From the NCBI GenBank assembly GCA_002682825.1, contig NOKP01000002.1, positions 2,237,132-2,301,131 of the forward strand: a stretch of 64,000 nt of DNA. Direction: 5' to 3'. The DNA is from Neonectria sp. B-13 (lineage: Eukaryota; Ascomycota; Sordariomycetes; Hypocreales; Nectriaceae). Positions 23,713-33,119 of this stretch are shown in pieces. A program made the translations under genes and the position numbers. The number at the start of each line of letters is the position of its first letter. The first letter of the stretch is position 1. A model generated the notes under the pieces. That model worked only from the letters and a program-made list of their open reading frames with translations, had not been told where the DNA came from and did no database searches.

Positions 23713-26700
23713 ATGGCCAACCGAGCCAGCCTCCCCGGAACTGGAGGTCTCGAGAACTCCGACATCGACCAAGGGATGCAGCCACCTGCCGCCTTTAATC
23801 AAGGTAACACGGAGCCCGGCAATGAACCAGACGTCGATGCCGAGGGGGAAGATGTCGACGATGGCGCCAACCCCTTTCATAAGACCAACAACACCAAGAC
23901 TAATATCAACGCCAATACAAGCCAACGGAATCCTCCACCGCTGCGTGGAAAGGCGAAGGCCAAGCGCCTCGCCAATGATCTAGCTGAGGCCGAAGGGCCG
24001 AACAAGAAGCAAAAGGCCAACCCGCCACTGAAGGCCAAGGCCAAAGCTAAGCTGCCCGCCATCGCAGAAGGCTCTAATCAGGGGCCGAGTCTGAGGAGGA
24101 GCGCACGCATAACGCGGTCCATTCAAACCTCCAGCGCCAACGATAGCGAACCAGGCGGCTCTGTGCCTGCGAAACCGGGAAGAAAGCGCCGTGCCGCCAC
24201 CCAAGACCCAGACGACGAAGAAGCCGTGAACGAGCTGGGGGAAACGGCGCGCGAGGAGAGGAACCGCAAGCGCCGTGCCAGAGACGCGAAGAGCAGGTTC
24301 CAGAAGAAGCTGAAGTCATCCGAAGGCGAAGGGCCAACCCCAGATCGCGCCCTCTGCCAGTTCTGCGCTGACCATCCGCAGGGCCGCATCGCCAACGCCG
24401 CACGACAATGCGACTGGGTCAAGTACGACAGCGTCAACGTCCAGTGCCGCAACTGCGCCGACTATCGCAGCCAGAATCCGGGCGGAGCCGTGGAGCCGTG
24501 CAAGGTCGGAGACGACATCATGGACCACAAGCGCTACGGCTGCAACGACCCAGACGTCCCGGCCGTGGGGACCTGCAATAGCTGCGTCACTCACAATAAG
24601 GAGAACACGTGCGATGTAGATGTCTTCTTGGGGTACCGGTGCTCCAACTGCACCTCCGGATGCCGGGCCGGCGCTTTCGGCAACCTCAAAGCCCGGCCGC
24701 GTCAGATCGGCGAGCGGCCGTGGTTTCGGCATGCTTGTGACCGGTGCGTATCCGGCCCGAAGAACATTGCTAACACAGACCAGTGTACTTGGCTGCAGAG
24801 CCGTAACGCCTGGGGCGCCGGGTGTAATCGGTGCCGAACAAAGAAATCCGCATGCATCGCGGCTCACGAGGACCTCGTGTACGCGCCCACCGATGCGCCG
24901 CCGCCAGCCACGACCTGGTGGGTTCATATGGATTCTTCTGCAGGCTATGAGCACGGCACCATCAAGCTGCAGTGGACAACTAGGTGGCGTCATATGTGCC
25001 AGTCGTGTGCTGATTTCCGGGGTCAGAACCAGTGTGTCGTGTCTGCATCGCATCCATATGCGTCCTGCGTCCGGTGCAATCAACTCGGGATCGACTGTAT
25101 CGAGTCGGGGAAAACGCCTCGCAAGTTTCCTATGCTCGACCTGAGCAAGGTCGGCGTCGGAAAATGGATGCCTTTCCAGGGCTGCCGGCGATGCCACGAC
25201 ATGGGCCGAAACTGTGACCGTCAGCGACCCTGCGACTCGTGTGTCAAGGTCAGAGAGAGCCGCCTTTGCGACGAGTTCAAGAAGTCAAATTACGCGGCCG
25301 TCCACGGCTGCTGTAAACGTTTTCCAGAGCAGGCCAGCCTTTTGTATTACCTCGGCCTCGGGCATGGCGCCGGCGGAGTCGACACGGTCAAGGACGGCAC
25401 TGCGCTTGAGGATTGGGTCGGTCCCATGACGGCCAAGTACAGCACGCTGAGTGCCAGAGAATACGCAAACGTCATTGCTGCAGATGTTCTGACCAAAGTC
25501 AACCAGATGCGACCGTTTGGAGCGCCGCCTCACGGTGGTCCCGGGGGTGCTCTGCAAAACATCATGCCATCCGAGATAGACAGGGCGACACTGGCCGACA
25601 TGATTCGCAACAGTTGGCCTGAGCATTATCCTCCCAAGGACCACCATGACTTTCAGCAAAGGCTCCAGGCCATGTCCAATGCAGGATGGCCTAGTATGCG
25701 AGAACGATTCGGGGCTCCGGTGAACGCCCCGGCCAATGTGCCGAATGTTGTGGGTCAAAACCCGCCGGCTCCTCCGGTTGTGAATCCCCAGGTTCCGCCT
25801 CCTGGAAATCCTCAACCTGCTCAAAACCCCTATTTCCCAGCTGCGAATCTTCAGCCTGCCCAGAACCCGTACTTCTTCCCGCCTGTGAATCCTCAACCTG
25901 CCCAAAACCCGTACTTCTTCCCGCCTGCGAATCTTCAACCTGCCCAAACTCCGTACTTCTTCCCGCCTGCGAATCCTCAACCTGCCCAAACCCCCTATTT
26001 CCCAGCTGCGAATGCTCCTAACCAGCCTCAGCCTCAGCCTCCGGGGAATGCATTTACCCCCGCCCCTTTCCCTCCGAGGCCTCGACAACCTCAGGGACCT
26101 CCTCCAAATGTGGCTGCTCCCTATGGACCACCTCCGTTGGCGCCAGCCGCTGGGGGCGGGCGCATCCCCGAACACATCCGCGCGATAGTCAACCAAGTGG
26201 TTAGAGAAGCCACAAGAGCCGTCTCCAATATTCAACCTGGGCAAATTCTGGGACAACAATTTAGGGCAAACACTACCGCGCGGCGAGAAAACGAGCAAAC
26301 GGCCGGCGCCTTTGTTCAACCAGCCGTTCAAGCAGGTGAACAAAACGTTGGAGGAGGCGTCTCTGGCAATCAGGATACAAACGAGAACGACCAGTATAGA
26401 AATCCCCTCAGCCAAGATGCCCGCGAACAAGTCCTCTTCAACCACAGCGATGCAGTGGAATTTCAATTGGAAGCCATGGACAATTTCCTGATGAATTACG
26501 ACGACGACGACGAGCAGCCGGGCGCCCAGGCTCAGGATAATCTCCTGCTTCCTGCTGGCGATGATCCTGCTGGCGATGCTGTTGCCGGCGATGTCCCTGG
26601 TGGCAATGAACTCCCCGCGGGCGGCAACATGGCTCAGAACAACCCTCTGCCCGCGCTCGCCGACGCGGCCAACCTGAATGCCCAGATCAACCCTTTCCTC

Positions 26701-27702
26701 ATCACCGCGACCAATGTCTACCCGCAGGTGCTGCCTCCGGCGAGACCCTCGCGCTGGCAGCGATTCAACAATCTCGAGAACCTCGACATGTCCCATTGGC
26801 GTCAGTTCCAGGAAGAAGACCACGTAGTCGTTCCGTGGCGTCTCCTGGGCGTAGCTGACAACAATATGCTTGCCGACAGCCCCGCCCGCGATATCCTCCG
26901 AGACGTCCCCCTTCAGCCACGGGAGGATGCTGTGCAGAATGACATCTTCACCACGTGCATGGAGCCCGGGCCCTTTGGTTTCGGCGTTTGCGGCAAGGAT
27001 GCCCTTGACCAAGTTGGGTGCCAGAGCGAAACCCATCGAAGCTTCATGCCATACAGCTTTCTCATCTGCGAAGAGTGCAACGCCCAGAGCACCCAAACTG
27101 TCGTCAATCCAGATTGCAACCCCATCACAGCCCCCGAGATCATCGGCATGCGTGCCTACGCGTGCGACACATGCGCGAAGCACCTCAGCGAGAACCAGGA
27201 TGTAGCGACCTTCCAAAAGACCGGCGCCGCGCACGTCTGGGGCAGAATCGGTCCAGGCCCTCACGTTCCAAGCCGGATTCAGGGGAACGGCGATCAAGGG
27301 GACGTCCTCTATCAAGCGACCACCATGTCGACAACCGGATGTGCCTGTGCGACCAAGTTGCTCGCTCGCCCGCTGTGCCGCTTCCACCGACTGCACTATG
27401 CCGAGCTTGCGATGAAGCAGGCAGCGCTGATGCGCGATTGGCGATTGTGCCGATTCGGCAAGCCGGTGTGCCCGGTATGCTTGATGAAGGCTGGTTCTTT
27501 ACAGGATGTCAACGTCTCGGCCGATCACGACGGTTTCCAAGCAACCAACGGGGGCCCCACGGCGTGGGCGTGCCTCGTGTGCACCGACTGGGTTGTGAAC
27601 CAACGCAACGACGCCAACAACGCTCCTCAGCTAGTTCCAGGACGTCTCAATAACGTTGTTACCGGCAAGACGGCCGATGATGTGGACATGGCGGGAGTCT
27701 GA
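23713..27702 (+). CDS. Cysteine-rich protein with five tandem Zn2Cys6-like modules, function unknown
   Basis: I do not recognise a named family. One intronless frame encodes 1,329 residues. Residues 1-210 are low-complexity and basic, with nuclear-localisation-like clusters (NKKQK, GRKRR, RNRKRRARDAKSRFQKKLK) and SLRRSARITRS. Residues 215-519 hold five six-cysteine modules of the form C-x2-C..C..C-x2-C..C, at about 215-263, 288-317, 342-381, 429-462 and 491-519. The fifth has spacing x2, x6, x5, x2, x8, the canonical Gal4-type Zn2Cys6 spacing. Residues ~690-770 form a proline-rich tandem repeat and ~770-1050 are Gln/Asn/Pro/acid-rich. The last ~270 residues hold further CxxC pairs (CEEC, CDTC, CPVC, CLVC) and a FHRLHY segment. 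Nuclear nucleic-acid binding is a reasonable inference but is not shown. Lack of introns contrasts with most neighbours. Start: first in-frame ATG, 140 bp after a TATA-like element. Confidence 0.8.
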   Translation: MANRASLPGTGGLENSDIDQGMQPPAAFNQGNTEPGNEPDVDAEGEDVDDGANPFHKTNNTKTNINANTSQRNPPPLRGKAKAKRLANDLAEAEGPNKKQKANPPLKAKAKAKLPAIAEGSNQGPSLRRSARITRSIQTSSANDSEPGGSVPAKPGRKRRAATQDPDDEEAVNELGETAREERNRKRRARDAKSRFQKKLKSSEGEGPTPDRALCQFCADHPQGRIANAARQCDWVKYDSVNVQCRNCADYRSQNPGGAVEPCKVGDDIMDHKRYGCNDPDVPAVGTCNSCVTHNKENTCDVDVFLGYRCSNCTSGCRAGAFGNLKARPRQIGERPWFRHACDRCVSGPKNIANTDQCTWLQSRNAWGAGCNRCRTKKSACIAAHEDLVYAPTDAPPPATTWWVHMDSSAGYEHGTIKLQWTTRWRHMCQSCADFRGQNQCVVSASHPYASCVRCNQLGIDCIESGKTPRKFPMLDLSKVGVGKWMPFQGCRRCHDMGRNCDRQRPCDSCVKVRESRLCDEFKKSNYAAVHGCCKRFPEQASLLYYLGLGHGAGGVDTVKDGTALEDWVGPMTAKYSTLSAREYANVIAADVLTKVNQMRPFGAPPHGGPGGALQNIMPSEIDRATLADMIRNSWPEHYPPKDHHDFQQRLQAMSNAGWPSMRERFGAPVNAPANVPNVVGQNPPAPPVVNPQVPPPGNPQPAQNPYFPAANLQPAQNPYFFPPVNPQPAQNPYFFPPANLQPAQTPYFFPPANPQPAQTPYFPAANAPNQPQPQPPGNAFTPAPFPPRPRQPQGPPPNVAAPYGPPPLAPAAGGGRIPEHIRAIVNQVVREATRAVSNIQPGQILGQQFRANTTARRENEQTAGAFVQPAVQAGEQNVGGGVSGNQDTNENDQYRNPLSQDAREQVLFNHSDAVEFQLEAMDNFLMNYDDDDEQPGAQAQDNLLLPAGDDPAGDAVAGDVPGGNELPAGGNMAQNNPLPALADAANLNAQINPFLITATNVYPQVLPPARPSRWQRFNNLENLDMSHWRQFQEEDHVVVPWRLLGVADNNMLADSPARDILRDVPLQPREDAVQNDIFTTCMEPGPFGFGVCGKDALDQVGCQSETHRSFMPYSFLICEECNAQSTQTVVNPDCNPITAPEIIGMRAYACDTCAKHLSENQDVATFQKTGAAHVWGRIGPGPHVPSRIQGNGDQGDVLYQATTMSTTGCACATKLLARPLCRFHRLHYAELAMKQAALMRDWRLCRFGKPVCPVCLMKAGSLQDVNVSADHDGFQATNGGPTAWACLVCTDWVVNQRNDANNAPQLVPGRLNNVVTGKTADDVDMAGV
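25800..26012 (+). repeat. 42-bp proline-rich tandem coding repeat
   Basis: About five copies of a 14-codon unit, consensus NPQPAQNPYFFPPA, lie within the cysteine-rich gene. The inner copies are nearly identical at the DNA level, which suggests recent expansion or ongoing homogenisation. Confidence 0.9.
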
Positions 27703-28685
27703 AAACCGGGAGGTTAAGGACAGAAGAGGTTCTGTGGAACCTAGAGAGCAGAGCGAAATAGTCAGTAAATACGAGCGCAAAGGCCAAGGGGCCTAGGAAA
27801 GCTCGGAGCGATGTATGAGTAGACAGCAGAACGGCCTAGGGAGCATATCAATTTTCAAACAAGAGAAGTTCATGTGACACTCTGACCGACTGACACTCCA
27901 GAGATTGTGATAATGCTGGAACCATTTCCAACTCCAAATATGCAGCTGTTCACGTGAGACACCGCATGTTAAGTAGCACTTACAGTTGAGTAAACAAGCG
28001 AATTCGAGCTCCAAGTTAAGTTTGAGAAAGGGGTAGTTGAATTTTTCTGACTGTGACCACTGCTGCCGGAGAGAAAGAAGCCTCATGGAAGAAAAGAAAT
28101 TACAGGTATGAAATAATGGATATAGGGAATAGCGCAGAACCCGTATTTAGTCTTCGAAATTCATCCTCCCCTGTGACACAAAATAAAAAAAATCGGGCGT
28201 CTCTCGCGAGGTCCTGGGCCGGGCAACTTGCTGACACAGCGTCGGCAGCACAGGCTTCCCCCCGTCTTTGTCTCTCTTTCCGGTAAATAGATGGTCCTTT
28301 TTATCCACGACGTCCAAGATGAGGCACCCCACAGGGACCGCCGTGCCATACGCCATGTACCATCATGGCGCCGCTCGCTTCCAGATCCTGTTGGCATGGC
28401 CGGCCATTACCGCATCACTGCGACATGTCCGTGGGCTGCGTCGAAAAGTCCAAGTGCGTGTGCAATCAAGCCAGAACCCGACTCCCCATCCGATGCAATC
28501 AACATGTTGATCCCCAAGTCCTTTCAAGGAAAGCCGTCTGTTGCGTTGGATTCGATGACAGGGCGCGCGATTGGTGAAGCCCGGGGCATGACGGGTATCC
28601 GCTCGCCCGTCGTCGCCAAGTCTAGCCACGCCTCGAGATTCGAAATCGTCCCCCACCTCTTCTCCTTTCGCGCACGATCATTCCT
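27703..28685. other. Convergent 3' intergenic region, cysteine-rich gene and RAS1
   Basis: Two genes end toward each other across about 1 kb. No coding or RNA gene seen. Confidence 0.55.
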
Positions 28686-29573
28686 TTACATAACCACACA
28701 CTTGGAGCAGCAGCCAGCCTGTTGATCTCCGTCATCGATGTCCATGGGCTTAGGGGGGCCGTTCGCGCCAGAGGTGCCGCCGCTGCCAGTCGAGTAACCT
28801 TGCATCTCGCGGTTGTATCTTCGGATCTCTCGCACGATATCGTAGAAGGCCTTGTCGACATTGATCCGAGACTTGGCGGAGGTCTCGATGAACTTGCAGC
28901 CGAATGACCTTGCGAGCGCCTCACCCTCTGTAAAATTTTGCGTTAGTCTTGTTCAGGCATTCAAGCATACGTTCAAAATGTACCTTGTCGCGTAACTTCT
29001 CGCTCGCCCTCCAAATCGCACTTGTTGCCAACAACGACCATGGGGAAGTAGTCCTTGTCCTTGACTCGCAGGATCTGTTGCTGGAAAGTGGTGATTTCCT
29101 CGAAGCTCTGTCGGGAAGTGATGGAGTAGACTAGCAGGAAGCCCTCGCCGGTTCGCATGTACTGCTCTCGCATGGCGCTGTACTCCTCCTGGCCGGCGGT
29201 ATCGAGAACATCGAGAAGGGCAACCTCATCGTCGATGACGCACTGCTTTCGGTACGAATCTATTCGAGGTGGAGATCAGTATGGGGAAATTGTGAAGGCG
29301 GGATGTGGTGTGATTGGGGAGGGACGGCAACGAACCTTCAATCGTGGGATCATATTCATCGACGAAGTGGCTCTGGATCAACTGGATGGTCAAGCATGAT
29401 TTACCGACACCACCGCCGCCGACAACGACGAGCTTATACTCTCGCAAAAACTAGATGGGCGCAGCCGGGTTAGCAATGAGAACCGCAGGTGAGAGGAGAA
29501 GCGGTGGCAGCGACGGGCCAAATCAACGCCCTAGGGGCATCGCAGTGCAGCGTACCTTGGTGGACGAAGCCAT
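28686..29573 (-). CDS. RAS1: Ras-like small GTPase RAS1
   Basis: Ras1 is a membrane-anchored GTP switch that controls growth, polarity and development through cAMP and MAPK pathways in fungi. Four exons, 29573-29556, 29450-29336, 29259-28984 and 28927-28686, give 216 residues, the expected length. The first exon encodes only MASSTK. The P-loop GGGGVGKS spans residues 17-24; residue 19 matches position 12 of human H-Ras and is Gly, so there is no activating change. Effector loop YDPTIEDSY, switch [16 protein letters not shown] and SAK nucleotide-binding motifs are intact. The end CCSKCVVM provides a CaaX box for prenylation (Cys 213) and upstream cysteines that could be palmitoylated. Sequence is clearly that of the Ras1/RasA class rather than Rap or Ras2. 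The upstream flank is unusually long. Confidence 0.97.
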
Positions 29574-30390
29574 TGTGTATGATTATCTGAGCAGCTCGAG
29601 GCAGCTCGGTCGTGAGGCGCTGAAAATTGGCTCGCGCAGGGGGCTGGTCGTCGCAGAACCGTGGAATTGAAAGGTGGGCGACGAGAAGCAGGAAACGACG
29701 TACGGCGGGGATGGGATGGCGGGGAGGAAGATGAAGTGTGGAAAGAGGTCGAAAAATGGCGGATTGGAGAATGGAGATGGACAAAGAGAGGGAGTGTTTC
29801 GCGTGGGACTAGAGGAGAGGGAGAGAGATGGACGGATGGGATGCAAAGGGCCCAAGGTTCGAAAGGTCAAAGCAGAGAGTAAAGAAGGGAAGGGGATGCT
29901 GCCAGGAAGGGGAGGGGGGGCGTGGATCGATGGGGAGAGGAATGGGTGGATAGTCTAGGTGGTGTGGGTGTGTGGGTGTGAGGCAAGGTACCTTTCTTTG
30001 CCTTAACAATGGGCGGTAGCGGTCGCAGCGCACTTGGGTTAGGTGAGGTGTGGAGAAGGCGGAAAAAGACGACAGCCCGGACTTGGTCGAATGACTGAAG
30101 GCCGCGAACAGCCTAAGGGACGGACGCTTCGTACAGACAACGTAACGATCTGCTGCACGCTCGTACAATAGGCTGACTGCAAGTAATTACTGTCCAGATT
30201 AATCAGGACATGAGACTGATCCAATCCCTTGCAGGCTGCATACGGAGGCTAAAGTGGTCAATTGCGTCCGGACCTGGCACAGCATATCCGTCCGTTGGAG
30301 AATTAGTAGTTGGATTGGATGCCTTGAAAAGCCCCAGCCCTTTGAGCCCCGAACTGCGCGCTGGGAAGCTGTGACCATTTGGGGCCGCTC

Positions 30391-30403
30391 GGGGGGGGGG
30401 GGG
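30391..30403. repeat. Poly-G tract (13 nt)
   Basis: An uninterrupted run of G lies in the long region upstream of RAS1. Length may be uncertain. Confidence 0.9.
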
Positions 30404-33097
30404 ACTACTCTACCGCTAATGCCCGGTCTGGTCATTGGCCGGAGCCAGCTCAAGCCAAGCACCTTACACAGGCCCTGTAGCCTGTACGAATAGCCTGTGA
30501 GGTAAGGTACCTGATACCGGGGGGACCGGGGCAGGGCGATGGATGGATCGGATTGGACATGGTCGGCGGTTCCATGCGCTGGGCTCATGATTGATGGCAT
30601 GGGAGAGGAAAATGCTGGCTGATGAGTTGTGACAACCGACGGAAGCTCTACCAATCTGTCCGGCCAAGGATAGGTGCTAACGGGGGAAGGGACAACAAGT
30701 ACTGTACTGGATCCATGAAGGTAATAACGACAAGCGATGGCGGATCGGTGCGAACGAACGAATGGCAGCGGCTGGGCGGCGGGATTGGCTACTTGACATT
30801 TAGTTGACGGCGGTTCTAGCTCGCCTCGCCCAATCCTCGCCTCGGGACGGGACAGAAAGGGACGGCTGTTAACAACCGATGATTAACTACTATGATGAGG
30901 TTGGTATCCGTAGTATCGCCACCTCCCTCCCCCTCCCGTACGGACGACGCAATTACACGGTGCCCTATGGAAAAGTTCTAGAGTCTAGACCAACCGCATC
31001 CTACGTAGTATTTTCCGGGTCCGTGACCTAGACAGACAGAAAAATGAGCGCCCACGCAACCTTAAGCCAAACGAAATCAAAAAGCTCACGGATCCCGGCT
31101 GCCCCCGTTCCGTCCCATTTGGGAGGCGGGTGGTGGTGAGAGCAAGGCGACGGGAAGAAGCTCCAACCTCCAGTGCGCGGTGGGTCGCTGCAGCTGAGAG
31201 CTCTCAGTGGATGGGCCACTGTCGCGGTGGGGAGAGTCCCGTCGCCGGACGCCCACTGGAGTGGAGGTCCTGGGTGCCCGGGGAGTCCCCTGCGAGGGCG
31301 ATTGCAGTGGGCTGTGGGGCCCTTTTTCGGGGGGTCTTCAGGGGGGGTGTGAGTGGCGGTCCTAGCTCGACGCATAGGTGGAGGGGACTCTCCTCTTCTG
31401 CAAGGGCAGCGGCAGACTGCGTTTGCTCTACCAATGGTGCTCGCACTGTACCAAGTCCCAGCTGCATGTCCTACCCCAGGAGCTGCAATGCACTGAGACC
31501 TGGTTTCTGTCCCGTATCAGGCACGAATACCTGTGGCTGTGAGATGCAAGATACGGGACGCCGACCTCTGGGCAACCGCCCGTATCCGCCTATTATCGTA
31601 GTGCAAAACTGCAGGTGGCAGGATTGCGATGCCATGTTCAAATTGTCAAATCTTGGCCAGCATCCCGAGGCGAGGAGGTGGGTGGACAAAAAGGGGCCAA
31701 CATGAGGCGGTCCCAAGGTACTACGTAGATGGATGGTCTGCCTGCAAGGGTCCAGGTCACCTCAACTCATCATGGCACCGACGAGGTAATGCCACTGGTA
31801 GCAGTCACCACTCAGAAGGCACGGGTGGTACTTTGAGCGATAACAGCGGCGAGACGACTCAGACGGGGGGCCGACCCTTGGTTGGCATCAATTGCTAGGT
31901 GGTCTAGCTTGCCCAGTACCCGACGAATACAACCAGTCGGTCAACAACCAGTCAATCACGAACGGCTTGCCGCCCCTAATGGCCTAAAAGAACGGGGTTG
32001 CGATGTCGTGGTCAAGGGTATGGACGAGGATGAGGATGTGGATGCTGGACGTCGACTACGGAGCGCCTCCGAAGGAGGCACCATCCATCATCCGCAATAC
32101 CGCAGCCAAGCCCGGACTTTTGATTCTGGGTTGACGATGAATAGCAAGCGGTTTTATCATCATCACGACGGTCCTTCCAAGCACGAATAGGTAGGTCACA
32201 TTTGCGTTTCACGGGCCGACCAAACCAGACAATGCTCAAACCTGGAAACGAGATGCCCGTCTTCATCTAACATGGACCGTTCTCATCATCAATTGTCAAT
32301 CATCGTCGTCGGCCCCGGACCTAACAGGAACACAACCCGGACTAGTGCCTGCCTTACCAGACCTCCCAGGGGGTGGATAGATAGATACATGTTTGACCGT
32401 TGGGGTTGGGCTGGTTGCAAAAGAAAGACCGTGAAAACCGAGAGCAACCATCAACACATCGTGCGGCGCAAGGGGTCGCATCCGCCATCACCACCACCCA
32501 CCATCACCCCCATCCGTTACCATCCATCACCATTGCACCACCCCATCCTTTCAGAACCAATGCCATCACTTCTTCATCCCTCCGCGGCCCCAATTGAATT
32601 GCTTCTGCCATCGGCCAAGCGCCCCAGCCCAACACAAGCCGCGCGTGTGGTTACCGTCACATCACATCCTCCCACCAGATGTCGATACTCGGGTTGCAGC
32701 ACCTTGCAGCACCAAGTCGGCCGGCCGCATGTGCCGACCTAGACTACCCGTTCTCGTGCACCATCCCATCTCACCCAACGTCATGAACAATCAAAAATCA
32801 AAAATCAAAATGCTAAAATCAGGCCTGGGGAACAATGGAACAGGTCAAGGGAGCCCCTCCCTCGGCCTGAACAGATGTGAGTGACTACGAACGAATAGGT
32901 AGGAGGGGATGATGTTAGTCGTGCCAGGGCCCAGGGTCTCGTTGGGTCCGGTCGTCACCTCTCGCTAACTCGCCCTTGGACTGGACTGGAACGGGTTCCA
33001 GGCCGGCCTTAGCATCCCCCAGGACCCGGGTTGTGCTGCGTTCCACGGCTCCTGATAACGTCTTGACATCGTTGCTACAGTACATGCTGAGTGTTGA

Positions 33098-33119
33098 GTG
33101 CTGCGTGCTGCGTGCTGCG
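33098..33119. repeat. (GTGCTGC)3 short tandem repeat
   Basis: Three copies of a 7-bp unit lie in the gene-free region. No function is visible. Confidence 0.75.

Noticed and set aside
25285..27396. A 703-codon open frame on the minus strand opposite the cysteine-rich gene, plus a 293-codon frame at 24316-25197
   Set aside because: Codon bias of the + strand gene suppresses stops in the antisense frame. The translation has no recognisable domain, and the + strand frame is longer and shows ordered cysteine modules, repeats and a promoter.
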